From Bacteroidota bacterium (GTDB lineage Bacteria > Bacteroidota > Bacteroidia > Bacteroidales > Dysgonomonadaceae), in contig JAEZGN010000019.1 of NCBI GenBank assembly GCA_023437305.1, forward strand, positions 12,259-76,258: a stretch of DNA of 64,000 nucleotides, in the 5' to 3' direction. The translations under genes and the position numbers were made by a program. Each line of letters starts with the position of its first letter. Positions within the stretch are counted from its first letter, which is position 1. Below are positions 37,809 through 47,070 of the stretch, in pieces. Below the pieces are notes generated by a model, which was not told the DNA's origin, did no database searches, and saw nothing but the letters and a program-made list of their open reading frames with translations.

Positions 37809-37962
37809 GCGCTTGTTCAAGTATTATTTTTAAGAATTTAAATTATCTAATAATAGGATTGCTTTTATATTTATAGTTAAAAAGTAACATACAAAAACAT
37901 ACAATTAGCTGTTACTTTTGTCACTTTTTGAAAAGGTCTCTGCAACAATTAAGTTTAGAATA

Positions 37963-39228
37963 ATGAATAATAAACTATTGCTATTTTTCTCTATAATCTT
38001 TTATTTAACGAGTACATATACTTTTTCGCAAGTCTATCATACCCAGGCAATATCAGATGATATATATACGGTACAGGTAAATAAAAATAATGATTGGAGT
38101 GCATATCCCATCATCGCATTGAATGGCAATGATTATGTACATATTAGTTTCGATCGTATTTCTGAAGACTCAATGAATCGTTTACGTTATCGGATAATCC
38201 ATTGCGATGCATACTGGAAAAGAAGCAGTGGCATATCCGAGATAGATTATCTAAGTGGATTCAATGATAACCCGATAGATGATTATGCCTCTTCTTTAAA
38301 TACAACCGTAGAATATACCCACTTTGCTATTAATATACCTAATAATGATGTGAATGTCAAATTATCAGGAAATTATGTTGTTGAAGTCTACGAAGATGGT
38401 ACTCCTGACGAAGTTTTACTTACTGCTTGTTTCTCCGTCGTAGATACACAAGTAAGTATAGCTCCTAGCATCACTTCTAATACGGATATTGACACAAATA
38501 AGGGGCATCAACAGTTGTCTTTTACTATATTGCATCAGAATCTTAATATAAGAGATCCTTTTAATGAGCTAAAAATCTTTGCTTGGCAAAACAACCGCCT
38601 CGACACAGAACGGCGCCAAATAAAGCCTACTTATGTGGGTTCTGATAAGCTAATATACGAACACAATCGGGATCTGATATTTGAAGCAGGAAATGAATAC
38701 CGTCGATTTGAGACATCCAGTTATAGATACAATGGTTTGAATGTTGATCATATTGAATACAATCGTCCTAATTATACGATGTACATCGTTCCTGATAAAA
38801 TCAGAGCCGGTAGGTCATATAGTTATGATCAAGATCAAAATGGAAGATTTTATATTAGAAGTAACGATACGAATGATAGTGAAGTAGAGTCTGACTATTT
38901 TAATACTGTATTTACTCTGCCAATGGATAGTCCGATAGGCGAGGATATTTTCATTAATGGAAACTTTACAGATAATAGCTTCACCGACAAATACAGAATG
39001 ATATATGATCAAGAGAACAGACAATATTATATAGTTCTGCTTTTAAAGCAAGGTTTGTATAATTATCAATATCTGACTAAATCGGGAACCAGTTACTCAA
39101 CAGCAAAAATAGAAGGTAATTACTTTGAAGCAGAGAATGAATATCAGGTGTTTGTCTACTATCGTCCTTCCGGACAACGTTACGACAGCCTCATCGGCAT
39201 ACAAAATATTCAATCAAGAAGTAAATAA
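37963..39228 (+). CDS. DUF5103 protein, T9SS plug-type
   Basis: A 421-residue secreted protein, read from the ATG at 37963 because it gives a clean signal peptide (MNNKLLLFFSIIFYL to TFSQ); an upstream TTG at 37918 would overlap the -7 promoter element TACTTTTG (37913-37920). Its motifs (DDIYTVQVNKNNDWSAYPIIALNG, LRYRIIHCDAYW) fit DUF5103, a family that includes plug proteins of the type IX secretion translocon in Bacteroidetes. The rest of T9SS is not in this window, so the role is inferred. A C-terminal beta-rich part runs to the stop. A terminator follows. Confidence 0.75.
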   Translation: MNNKLLLFFSIIFYLTSTYTFSQVYHTQAISDDIYTVQVNKNNDWSAYPIIALNGNDYVHISFDRISEDSMNRLRYRIIHCDAYWKRSSGISEIDYLSGFNDNPIDDYASSLNTTVEYTHFAINIPNNDVNVKLSGNYVVEVYEDGTPDEVLLTACFSVVDTQVSIAPSITSNTDIDTNKGHQQLSFTILHQNLNIRDPFNELKIFAWQNNRLDTERRQIKPTYVGSDKLIYEHNRDLIFEAGNEYRRFETSSYRYNGLNVDHIEYNRPNYTMYIVPDKIRAGRSYSYDQDQNGRFYIRSNDTNDSEVESDYFNTVFTLPMDSPIGEDIFINGNFTDNSFTDKYRMIYDQENRQYYIVLLLKQGLYNYQYLTKSGTSYSTAKIEGNYFEAENEYQVFVYYRPSGQRYDSLIGIQNIQSRSK

Positions 39229-39247
39229 GGTGATTAACCTAAATAAG

Positions 39248-39282
39248 AAATCCTCTTTATGCAAATGCGTAAAGAGGATTTT
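39248..39282. terminator. bidirectional terminator between DUF5103 gene and speA
   Basis: A perfect 12-bp inverted repeat (AAATCCTCTTTA / TAAAGAGGATTT) with a 10-base loop and a T tract on each strand, located between convergent genes ending at 39228 and 39305. Confidence 0.9.
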
Positions 39283-39304
39283 AATATATATGCTTATACT
39301 TTAA

Positions 39305-41197
39305 TTACTCAAGATAAGTGTATCCATAAAGTCCTGAACGATAGTTTGATAGAAACTCTTTTCCTTCTTCTACTGTTATTGTTCCTTGTTTAACACTCGA
39401 AGTAACCCATGTCTCAACTGTGCGGACAAGTTTCTTGGCGTTGTATTGAGCATAGTCTAATACTTCCGCAACGGTTTCACCGTCTATCATTTGCTCTATT
39501 TTGTATCCGTCTTTATCAACTGATATATGAACCGCATTTGTATCTCCAAACAGGTTGTGAAGATCGCCCAATATTTCCTGATAGGCACCCACAAGGAATA
39601 CTCCTAGGTAATATGATTCGTTTTTCTTCATGCTATGTACCGGCAAGTATGATGACTGATTACCGTTGGAGATAAAGTTATCTATCTTTCCGTCAGAGTC
39701 ACAAGTTACATCCTGTAGTGTTGCTGTTCTATCCGGCTTTTCGTCCAATCTATGGATTGGTATGATAGGGAAAATCTGGTCAATAGCCCAAGAGTCTGGT
39801 AACGACTGAAATAGAGAGAAATTACAGAAATATTTATCCGGTAATAGCTTCGATAATTGCTTCAACTCTTCAGGAGCATGCTTTGCTCTGCCTGCAATTT
39901 GGAATATTTCGCGGGCAATAGAGAAATAGAGGCGTTCTACTTGAGCTCTTGTTTTCAATGTCAACATACCCAAACTAAATAAGTCCAACGCTTCTTCACG
40001 AATCTGTTGTGCGTCGTGCCATGCCTCTAACATACGCGATTGGCTAAGATCGTCCCATATTTGATAAAGCTCCTTAACGAGTTCATGGTCATCCTCAGAC
40101 AACTCTTTATCTTCATCCCACTCAGGCAAAGTGGCTGTTTCCAACACTTCAAATACCAGAATAGAGTGATGTGCTGTAAGCGATCTCCCCGATTCTGTTA
40201 TAATATTAGGATGCGGAATGCTATTCTTATCGGCTGCATCTACCATTGTAGCGATAGAGTCATTCACATACTCTTGTATCGAGTAGTTTACACTACTTTC
40301 GTTATAAGAAGAACGTGTACCGTCGTAGTCAACACCCAGTCCTCCACCAATATCTACAAACTCCACCTTGAAGCCCATTGCATGCAGCTGTACATAGAAT
40401 TGAGCGGCTTCACGTAAAGCTGTTTTTATCCGGCGAATTTTGGTAATCTGGCTTCCAATATGGAAGTGAATAAGACGTAAAGAATCCTGCATATTTGCTT
40501 TTTCAAGATATGCTAAAGCTTCTAACAGCTCACTGGAGTTCAATCCGAATTTACTTCCATCGCCACCTGATTCTTCCCATTTACCACTACCGGAACTAGC
40601 CAGCTTGATACGGATACCAATATTTGGTGTTATCTTTAATCTTTTAGCTATTTTGGCTATTAGCGGTATCTCATTTAGTTTTTCAACTACAATGAATATA
40701 TGTTTACCCATCTTTTGTGCCAATAAAGCTAACTCAATATAGCTTTCGTCCTTATATCCATTACAGATTATAAGCGAGTCAGAATCGGTGTTAATTGCTA
40801 TAACGGCATGAAGCTCAGGTTTAGAACCAGCTTCCAGTCCGATATTGAATTTCTTTCCGTGGCTGATAAGTTCTTCTACTACCGGGCGCATTTGATTTAC
40901 CTTAATAGGGTATATTATATGGTTTTGCCCTTTGTATTCGTATTCTTCGGCAGCCTGTTTAAAGCACGTGGAAATTTTTTCGATACGATTATCCAGAATA
41001 TCCGGAAAACGAATCAAAACAGGAGCTGACACATCGCGAAGCTGCAATTCGTCCATCAGTTCTTTTAAATCAACAGCCACCCCGTCTTTTCTCGGAGTTA
41101 CAACAACGTTACCTTTCTCATTAACAGAAAAGTAATTAATACCCCAGCCTGCGATGTTATACAACTCAGCTGAGTCTTCGATGCGCCATTTTCTCAT
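39305..41197 (-). CDS. speA: biosynthetic arginine decarboxylase SpeA
   Basis: A 630-residue PLP-dependent enzyme of fold III. The HIIYPIKVNQ segment carries the lysine that binds PLP, and the glycine-rich EFVDIGGGLGVDYDG stretch binds the phosphate. Length fits biosynthetic ADC. It converts L-arginine to agmatine, the first step toward putrescine and spermidine, using PLP and magnesium. It follows the GyrI-like gene by 24 bases on the same strand and so may be co-transcribed with it and the flavin reductase. The gene ends at a bidirectional terminator. Confidence 0.95.
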   Translation of the reverse strand: MRKWRIEDSAELYNIAGWGINYFSVNEKGNVVVTPRKDGVAVDLKELMDELQLRDVSAPVLIRFPDILDNRIEKISTCFKQAAEEYEYKGQNHIIYPIKVNQMRPVVEELISHGKKFNIGLEAGSKPELHAVIAINTDSDSLIICNGYKDESYIELALLAQKMGKHIFIVVEKLNEIPLIAKIAKRLKITPNIGIRIKLASSGSGKWEESGGDGSKFGLNSSELLEALAYLEKANMQDSLRLIHFHIGSQITKIRRIKTALREAAQFYVQLHAMGFKVEFVDIGGGLGVDYDGTRSSYNESSVNYSIQEYVNDSIATMVDAADKNSIPHPNIITESGRSLTAHHSILVFEVLETATLPEWDEDKELSEDDHELVKELYQIWDDLSQSRMLEAWHDAQQIREEALDLFSLGMLTLKTRAQVERLYFSIAREIFQIAGRAKHAPEELKQLSKLLPDKYFCNFSLFQSLPDSWAIDQIFPIIPIHRLDEKPDRTATLQDVTCDSDGKIDNFISNGNQSSYLPVHSMKKNESYYLGVFLVGAYQEILGDLHNLFGDTNAVHISVDKDGYKIEQMIDGETVAEVLDYAQYNAKKLVRTVETWVTSSVKQGTITVEEGKEFLSNYRSGLYGYTYLE

Positions 41198-41221
41198 TCT
41201 TTGTGTAAAGTGATAATTTAT

Positions 41222-41689
41222 TTAAATAGATAAATATGTTGTTATTTTAGCATTCTTAGGGTCTTTCGACTCCTCACCATAGATATCGAAATCTGCTAAA
41301 TAACGTCTTTTTATATTAGACTGCCAAATATGTGCCCAAGTTTTACCTATGGCATAAGGCAGTTCACCTTCCGAAAGGTACTTATAATATTTCGATTCCG
41401 GTATTTCTTTGAATGTTAACCCTAGATTTGTTGGTATTCCTTCGATACTCGAAACCTTATAACCTAATACAGTAGTATATTCTCCTGTATAATCACTCTC
41501 ATAATCTGTATAAATGCAATAGATGTCATTAGATACTTTATTGGGCATCAGTTGCTGTATATAAGCGTTACGGAAAAAAACTTCCCATAGCTTTGCAATA
41601 TCCTCTTGCGATTGATGGTTCTGATTCGTGGTACGGACTGATATTCCTACAACCACAAACTTGTTCAGAGTGACTTCTTCACGATTCAT
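41222..41689 (-). CDS. GyrI-like effector-binding domain protein
   Basis: A 155-residue cytoplasmic protein of the GyrI-like small-molecule-binding fold (MNREEVTLNKFVVVGISVRT at the start and the FKEIPESKYYKYLSEGELP segment), a fold also used as the effector domain in AraC- and MerR-type regulators. The ATG at 41689 comes 2 bases after the stop of the flavin reductase gene; a longer in-frame reading would overlap that gene and is rejected. It lacks a DNA-binding domain, so it may bind a drug or metabolite. Its relation to arginine decarboxylase downstream is not known. Confidence 0.78.
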   Translation of the reverse strand: MNREEVTLNKFVVVGISVRTTNQNHQSQEDIAKLWEVFFRNAYIQQLMPNKVSNDIYCIYTDYESDYTGEYTTVLGYKVSSIEGIPTNLGLTFKEIPESKYYKYLSEGELPYAIGKTWAHIWQSNIKRRYLADFDIYGEESKDPKNAKITTYLSI

Positions 41690-41691
41690 CC

Positions 41692-42201
41692 TTATTTCCT
41701 CTTTAAGATATTTGTTACTTCCGCAATATACAAGTAATGAAAATCCTTTTCGGGATACCACCTGTCGATGATATCTTTTTCAAGAAAAGCATCTTCCTGA
41801 ATGCGCTGAACAAAAAGTTTTTTGACAAAAATAGCTGTTTCGGCTTCCATAAAATATGGTATATGTTTATCGAAAGCAATATTTAGTCCGGCTTTTGAGA
41901 TTTTGTTTTCATCACGTCCCGATACTTTACCTAAATAACTTAAGTCCTTTAAGTATTTTTTATCAAAGAAAGTAAGAGAGAAAGATTCAGTACTTTCTAC
42001 AAACTCCCTTGTGTATCTTTGAGGACGTATAACAACAAATACTACTTCTTTGTTCCACATCACACCGTATCCTCCCCAACTTGCAGTCATTGTATTCACT
42101 ATACCATCGGGCTTAGATGCAGTAACGAGCATCCATTTGTTTTTTAGCCCAAATGAATCGGGAGTAAAATCTTTTATATCTATTTTTTCAAAGGATGTCA
42201 T
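41692..42201 (-). CDS. flavin reductase family protein
   Basis: A 169-residue protein read from the ATG at 42201 (MTSFEKIDI); an in-frame TTG further upstream is less likely. The split-barrel FMN-binding fold is indicated by the KWMLVTASKPDGIVNTMTASWGG segment and the EVVFVVIRPQRYT stretch. Family members reduce FMN or FAD with NAD(P)H, or act as hydrolase-like oxidoreductases. The partner oxygenase is not seen. It begins the likely operon flavin reductase, GyrI-like protein, speA. A TACTTTTG-type promoter element lies on the minus strand at about 42230. Confidence 0.82.
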   Translation of the reverse strand: MTSFEKIDIKDFTPDSFGLKNKWMLVTASKPDGIVNTMTASWGGYGVMWNKEVVFVVIRPQRYTREFVESTESFSLTFFDKKYLKDLSYLGKVSGRDENKISKAGLNIAFDKHIPYFMEAETAIFVKKLFVQRIQEDAFLEKDIIDRWYPEKDFHYLYIAEVTNILKRK

Positions 42202-42314
42202 GATTGTCAATACCGTTTTCAACTAAAAAGTAACAAAAGTAACAGTTTTTAGACTGTTTCTAGATGTCACTTTATTATTTCTAAACTAATTCTAATGATC
42301 TGTATAAAGATAAT

Positions 42315-44102
42315 TTAATCCAGTTTCAATACAGCTAAGAAAGCTTTTTGAGGAACTTCTACATTTCCTACCTGCTTCATCCGTTTTTTACCTTCTTTTT
42401 GTTTTTCTAGAAGTTTACGCTTACGAGAGATGTCACCACCATAACATTTCGCCGTAACATCTTTACGTACGGCTTTGATAGTTTCACGCGCGATAATTTT
42501 AGCTCCGATAGCAGCCTGTATCGCTATATCAAATTGTTGACGAGGGATTAGTTCTCTCAATTTTTCACACATGCGACGACCGAAGTTTACGGCATTGTCA
42601 ACATGAGTAAGTGTAGAGAGAGCATCTACAGATTCACCATTTAATAGTATATCAAGTTTTACAAGTTTCGATTCACGATAGTCATGCATATGATAATCGA
42701 ATGAAGCATATCCTTTCGAGATACTTTTCAGTTTATCGTAAAAATCGATAACAATCTCACCTAATGGTATATCATATATGATTTCGACACGATCTCCAGA
42801 AATATATTCTTGTTTGATAAGGATGCCTCGTTTGCCCAAACATAAAGTCATGATAGCTCCTATATAGGTGGTATTGGTGATTACCGAAGCACGTATATAG
42901 GGTTCTTCTATATAATCTATAAGAGTAGGGTCGGGGAGTCCTGCCGGATTGTGAACCTCTTTCGTGTTTCCTTTCTTGTCGTGAACGATATAAGAAACGT
43001 TCGGAACAGTTGTGATCACATCCATGTTGAATTCCCGGTCGAGGCGTTCCTGTATAATCTCCATATGCAAAAGGCCCAAGAATCCGCAACGGAAACCAAA
43101 CCCTAAAGCAACAGATGATTCCGGCTGAAAAGTAAGAGAGGCATCATTCAATTGAAGTTTCTCTAAAGATGAGCGTAAGTCTTCAAAGTCTTCGCTATCG
43201 ATAGGATAAACTCCGGCAAAAACCATTGGCTTAACCTCCTCAAAGCCTTCGATCGCTTTGTCGCATGCCCCTTTTACATGGGTGATTGTGTCACCTACTT
43301 TTACTTCTTTCGAAGTTTTGATCCCTGAAATTATATAACCAACGTCACCACACCTGACTTCATTACGCGGAGACATATCCAGTTTTAGTACACCTACTTC
43401 GTCAGCATCATATTCTTTCCCTGTTGCAAAGAATTTTACAAGATCGCCTTTTTTTATTGTACCATTCACTACTTTATAATAAGCAATGATACCACGAAAA
43501 GAGTTAAAAACTGAATCAAAAATCAGCGCTTGCAATGGAGCTTCGGGATCACCTTGCGGTGCCGGTATTCGTTCTATAATTGAATCCAGTATGGTATAAA
43601 CGCCTTCTCCTGTTTTACCACTGGCACGTATTATATCCTCTTTTTTTACACCTAACAGTTCTATAATCTGATCTTCAACTTCATCAGGCATAGCACTTGG
43701 CAGGTCTATTTTATTCAGAATAGGAATAATCTCTAGATCATGCTCTATTGCCATATACAGGTTTGATATTGTTTGTGCCTGTATCCCTTGTGCAGCGTCT
43801 ACGATTAATAATGCGCCTTCACATGCTGCTATAGATCGTGAAACTTCATACGAAAAATCTACGTGTCCGGGAGTATCAATCAGATTAAGAATATATTTTT
43901 CGCCTTTATATACATATTCCATCTGTATGGCATGGCTTTTTATAGTGATGCCACGCTCACGTTCCAGATCCATGTTATCAAGTACCTGAGCCTGCAAGTC
44001 TTTGCCTTCAACAGTCTTTGTATATTCTAAAAGCCTGTCAGCAAGGGTACTTTTACCATGATCAATATGTGCTATAATGCAAAAATTTCGTATTTTATCC
44101 AT
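42315..44102 (-). CDS. lepA: elongation factor 4 LepA
   Basis: A 595-residue translational GTPase, starting at the ATG at 44102 (MDKIRNFCIIAHIDHGKSTL); extra upstream codons are not like LepA. G-motifs are clear: G1 AHIDHGKST, G3 DTPGHVDF, G4 NKID. The LepA-specific C-terminal domain follows (AKCYGGDISRKRKLLEKQKEGKKRMKQVG). LepA back-translocates or assists ribosomes under stress and in initiation. It has its own promoter region (minus-strand TATATTTG at 44167-44174). Confidence 0.97.
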   Translation of the reverse strand: MDKIRNFCIIAHIDHGKSTLADRLLEYTKTVEGKDLQAQVLDNMDLERERGITIKSHAIQMEYVYKGEKYILNLIDTPGHVDFSYEVSRSIAACEGALLIVDAAQGIQAQTISNLYMAIEHDLEIIPILNKIDLPSAMPDEVEDQIIELLGVKKEDIIRASGKTGEGVYTILDSIIERIPAPQGDPEAPLQALIFDSVFNSFRGIIAYYKVVNGTIKKGDLVKFFATGKEYDADEVGVLKLDMSPRNEVRCGDVGYIISGIKTSKEVKVGDTITHVKGACDKAIEGFEEVKPMVFAGVYPIDSEDFEDLRSSLEKLQLNDASLTFQPESSVALGFGFRCGFLGLLHMEIIQERLDREFNMDVITTVPNVSYIVHDKKGNTKEVHNPAGLPDPTLIDYIEEPYIRASVITNTTYIGAIMTLCLGKRGILIKQEYISGDRVEIIYDIPLGEIVIDFYDKLKSISKGYASFDYHMHDYRESKLVKLDILLNGESVDALSTLTHVDNAVNFGRRMCEKLRELIPRQQFDIAIQAAIGAKIIARETIKAVRKDVTAKCYGGDISRKRKLLEKQKEGKKRMKQVGNVEVPQKAFLAVLKLD

Positions 44103-44297
44103 TCTGTAATAAATCTTCTTTTTGGTGTATCGATTTGGAATAAATATACTACCCCAAATTAGGCTGCAAATATACAAAAAAGATATAAAATACAGGGCTA
44201 TTCTAGAAACAGAATTGAGCGACTTTAAAGAAAGATTAAATCATGAGAATTAAAAGCTATATCATTCTTTATATAAAGTATATCCATCATATAACAA

Positions 44298-44332
44298 AAA
44301 TAGGATGCACCATAGATACATCCTATTTCTTT
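44298..44332 (-). terminator. terminator of the BamE-like gene
   Basis: Inverted repeat AAATAGGATG (44298-44307) with CATCCTATTT (44319-44328). Read on the minus strand it is followed by a T-rich tail and lies just after the BamE-like stop at 44347. Confidence 0.75.
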
Positions 44333-44346
44333 ATTCTGACATAATA

Positions 44347-44607
44347 TTATTTCTCAGTTTCTTTATACCATTTATTTAGCTGTCCATTAACAAAAACAAA
44401 GTACCAGTGGTTTTTAAATTTATCTACATATTCTAAAGTCTGGTCTCCATTACTTCTTTGGTCGACAACTGAATATTTATCACCCATAAGTGAGACGATC
44501 TCTCTTTGTGTCATCCCTAGTTCTACTTGTTTAAGTTGTGTGTTGTAAACCGGTCCGCAAGCTGCAAGTGTAAATACAACAAGACATGCAAAAAATATCT
44601 TTTTCAT
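44347..44607 (-). CDS. small BamE/SmpA-OmlA-like lipoprotein
   Basis: An 86-residue lipoprotein with lipobox LAAC (about C17), then the BamE-like pattern LKQVELGMTQREIVSLMGDKYSVVDQRSNGDQTLEY. The GMTxxEVxxxMG consensus is typical of the SmpA/OmlA fold, which in Proteobacteria supports the Bam outer-membrane assembly machine. In Bacteroidetes such small lipoproteins are of less certain role. It ends a leftward transcript 107 bases after the zinc-ABC ATPase gene and is followed by a terminator. Confidence 0.7.
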   Translation of the reverse strand: MKKIFFACLVVFTLAACGPVYNTQLKQVELGMTQREIVSLMGDKYSVVDQRSNGDQTLEYVDKFKNHWYFVFVNGQLNKWYKETEK

Positions 44608-44714
44608 AATATAATTGTTTTTATAACCTATTTAACGTTCTAAGTATGTGTTTAGTTCTCAGATATAGAGTAATATCAATTTATAGCCATTAAAAAAGAG
44701 GTGATAAAAGGTAC

Positions 44715-45500
44715 CTAATCTTCTTTGCAACAGTCACAACCTTCATGCTTCTCTAAAACTCTGTGTGGAAAATCTCCATGTCCAATTATTTCAATAGGAC
44801 ACGAATTGTATGATTTTTCAAGCCAATCGGTCGTGATATTTGTGCCTGAATGATAGTGTAGGCCTTCGTTTACACATGCTATATTTTTCACAAGGGAAAT
44901 GACGGTTCCAACATCATGAGATACCAGTATAATAGATGTATCTAGATTTATCTCTTCGAGCAATTTGTAGAAGTTACTTTCAAAACGTTTATCCACATAG
45001 GAATTCGGCTCATCAAGAACCAACAAATCGGGGGCATCGATAATAGCCCTTCCTAGTAGCGTACGTTGCAACTGGCCACCTGATAACGCACCTATCGGAC
45101 GGTGTATAAGCTGTTCCAACCCCATTTTTTCGGCTACGACATGAACCTTTTCTTTTTGCCCCTTTGTATAGGAAGAAAGAAGGCCTTTTTTTACGGTTAG
45201 TCCCGACAAAATGACATCATATACGGATATGGGGAATTTTTTATCAATCTGGTTGATCTGAGGTAAGTAACCTATGTTTATTTTATCAACCTTTATATTA
45301 TTCCTGTAAAAAGATATTTTGCCCGAAGCCGGCTTAACCAACCCCATGAGAGTTTTCAGAAGAGTTGTTTTACCTCCTCCATTTGGCCCGATAATACCGA
45401 GAAAGTCATTCTTAGTAACCTCCAGATTGACATTCTTCAATACATAAGGATTGCCATCGTATCCTACAGAAAGATCTTTTATCTCAAGAATTTTACTCAT
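44715..45500 (-). CDS. metal (zinc/manganese-type) ABC transporter ATP-binding protein
   Basis: A 261-residue ABC ATPase (ATG at 45500). Walker A GPNGGGKTTLL, signature LSGGQLQRTLLGRA, Walker B LLVLDEPNSYVD and the H-loop SHDVG are present. It is most like ZnuC/MntB-type metal importers. Residues near the end hold HYHSGTN and a Cys-rich tail CDCCKED, plausible metal-binding extras. It follows the ZnuA-like binding protein by 3 bases, but the expected permease is missing, so it may pair with a membrane subunit encoded elsewhere. Confidence 0.85.
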   Translation of the reverse strand: MSKILEIKDLSVGYDGNPYVLKNVNLEVTKNDFLGIIGPNGGGKTTLLKTLMGLVKPASGKISFYRNNIKVDKINIGYLPQINQIDKKFPISVYDVILSGLTVKKGLLSSYTKGQKEKVHVVAEKMGLEQLIHRPIGALSGGQLQRTLLGRAIIDAPDLLVLDEPNSYVDKRFESNFYKLLEEINLDTSIILVSHDVGTVISLVKNIACVNEGLHYHSGTNITTDWLEKSYNSCPIEIIGHGDFPHRVLEKHEGCDCCKED

Positions 45501-45503
45501 CAA

Positions 45504-46400
45504 TTAATTTTCTAAAGCCATGGCTCTAGCTATTTTAATCATTTCTTCACTCCAGTTATAAGACAGCAGATTGATAGGTACCGCTTTTCCGCCAATAGCT
45601 TCGGCTACAGTTTCAGCATTCTTTGTGTCAAATTCCTTTTGAATAAACACAACCTTTATACCTTCTGCTTTTGCTTTGTCTATCAGCTCTTTCAACTGTG
45701 CAGGAGAAGGATTCTTCCCTTCATGCTCAATCGAATACTGTGTCAGTCCATATTCTTGAGCAAAATAGCTAAGCGCAGGATGGTAAATGATAAAAGCTTT
45801 GCTTGGTGCTTTTTCCAGATACGATTTTATTATACTATCGGTCTTGTTTATTTCTGAGAGAAGTTTATCGTAATTTACTTTGTAATCAGCTTCATTTGCC
45901 CTGTCTATTTCAATAAGCCCTTTGTACATATTTTCTGCAATAATTTTAGCAGAAACGACAGAACTCCAGGTGTGTGGATCTCCTCCTACATGTCCATGAT
46001 GACTGTGATCATGCCCTTCGTGATGATTATGATCTTCACAGGTTGACTCTATGCCATCCGAACAATCAATTATTTTAAACGCCGGATTACTTGCCGCAAC
46101 TTTATTTATCAGAGAGTTCTCTATTCCAAGATAACCCACCTTGAAATAGGCTGTACTTTTGTCAAGATTCATCATCTGTGAAGGAGTAAAGTCTGCACTT
46201 TCCGGGTTCATTCCGGGAGAAATAATGCATTCTATTCTGAAGTGTTTGCCGACAAGAGTTTCCAGAAAATATTTTTGCGGTTCTATTGTTACCACCAAAA
46301 GTTTAGATTCATCTGCTTTTGTTGAAGGTTTACACCCCTGTAAAAAAGTAAGTGTAAGTAGCCCCAAGCATAGTGCTATGTATATATGTCTATATTTCAT
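45504..46400 (-). CDS. znuA: zinc ABC transporter substrate-binding lipoprotein (ZnuA-like)
   Basis: A 298-residue lipoprotein (LQGC lipobox near C23) of the cluster A-I metal-binding family. A His-rich loop (CEDHNHHEGHDHSHHGHVGGDPHTW) around residues 125-150 is the zinc-scavenging loop of ZnuA, and the conserved YHPALSYFAQEYGL helps bind metal. In Bacteroidetes it is anchored to a membrane and hands zinc to the ABC permease. It follows the carbonic anhydrase by 19 bases; both are zinc proteins, so shared zinc-dependent control would be plausible, though no Zur site is recognised. Confidence 0.9.
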   Translation of the reverse strand: MKYRHIYIALCLGLLTLTFLQGCKPSTKADESKLLVVTIEPQKYFLETLVGKHFRIECIISPGMNPESADFTPSQMMNLDKSTAYFKVGYLGIENSLINKVAASNPAFKIIDCSDGIESTCEDHNHHEGHDHSHHGHVGGDPHTWSSVVSAKIIAENMYKGLIEIDRANEADYKVNYDKLLSEINKTDSIIKSYLEKAPSKAFIIYHPALSYFAQEYGLTQYSIEHEGKNPSPAQLKELIDKAKAEGIKVVFIQKEFDTKNAETVAEAIGGKAVPINLLSYNWSEEMIKIARAMALEN

Positions 46401-46419
46401 TATTTAGTATAGTCTTATT

Positions 46420-47070
46420 TTACTCTTCCTTGGTTAAGTCGTATATTTTGCGAATATGATCAAGTTCTTTCTTGAAGTCAATGTTCAGGTCTATCAAAGT
46501 ACCATCGTTAAGATCATACACCCAACCTGCTACACGAGGATACCCCGATTCCAAATACGATTTTTGCACTTCTGCTGTTTTTATAACATTCAGACACTGT
46601 TCGTAAACATTAAGTTCCACCAAGCGGTTATAGCGGTCTTTCATATCGGAAATAGCATCTAATTCTTTTTCGTGTAAACGATATACATCTCGCACATTTC
46701 GTAGCCATGGATTCAGAATACCTAAGTCTCTTGGTTGCATAGCTGCCTTTATTCCACCGCAATTATAGTGGCCACAAACAATTATATATTTTACATTCAA
46801 ATGTTCTACAGCATAGTTAATGACAGACAATACATTCAAGTCATTATTTACAACCATATTTGCTATGTTACGATGCACGAACACTTCACCCGGTTGCAAA
46901 CCCATTATTTCATTTGCATGTACACGACTATCCGAACATCCTATATATAAATAATCAGGGTTTTGCTCTTTTACAAGATGAGCAAAGAAATCCGGATTTT
47001 CCTTGTTCTTCTTCTCAACCCATTTTTTGTTTTCTGCAAAAATTTTCTGATATGATTCTTGTATTTGCAT
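46420..47070 (-). CDS. beta-class carbonic anhydrase
   Basis: A 216-residue enzyme with beta-carbonic anhydrase zinc ligands in CSDSRV and HYNCGG, and the intervening QPGEVFVHRNIANMV segment. It interconverts CO2 and bicarbonate, giving bicarbonate for carboxylases in this capnophilic or gut bacterium group (inference). Its ATG lies immediately next to the coaE stop. The protein runs to a helical C-terminus of usual length. Confidence 0.95.
   Translation of the reverse strand: MQIQESYQKIFAENKKWVEKKNKENPDFFAHLVKEQNPDYLYIGCSDSRVHANEIMGLQPGEVFVHRNIANMVVNNDLNVLSVINYAVEHLNVKYIIVCGHYNCGGIKAAMQPRDLGILNPWLRNVRDVYRLHEKELDAISDMKDRYNRLVELNVYEQCLNVIKTAEVQKSYLESGYPRVAGWVYDLNDGTLIDLNIDFKKELDHIRKIYDLTKEE

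Noticed and set aside
41690..41761. 24-residue N-terminal extension of the GyrI-like protein
   Set aside because: It would lie inside the flavin reductase gene; the ATG at 41689 gives the conserved MNREEVTLNKF start 2 bases after that stop.
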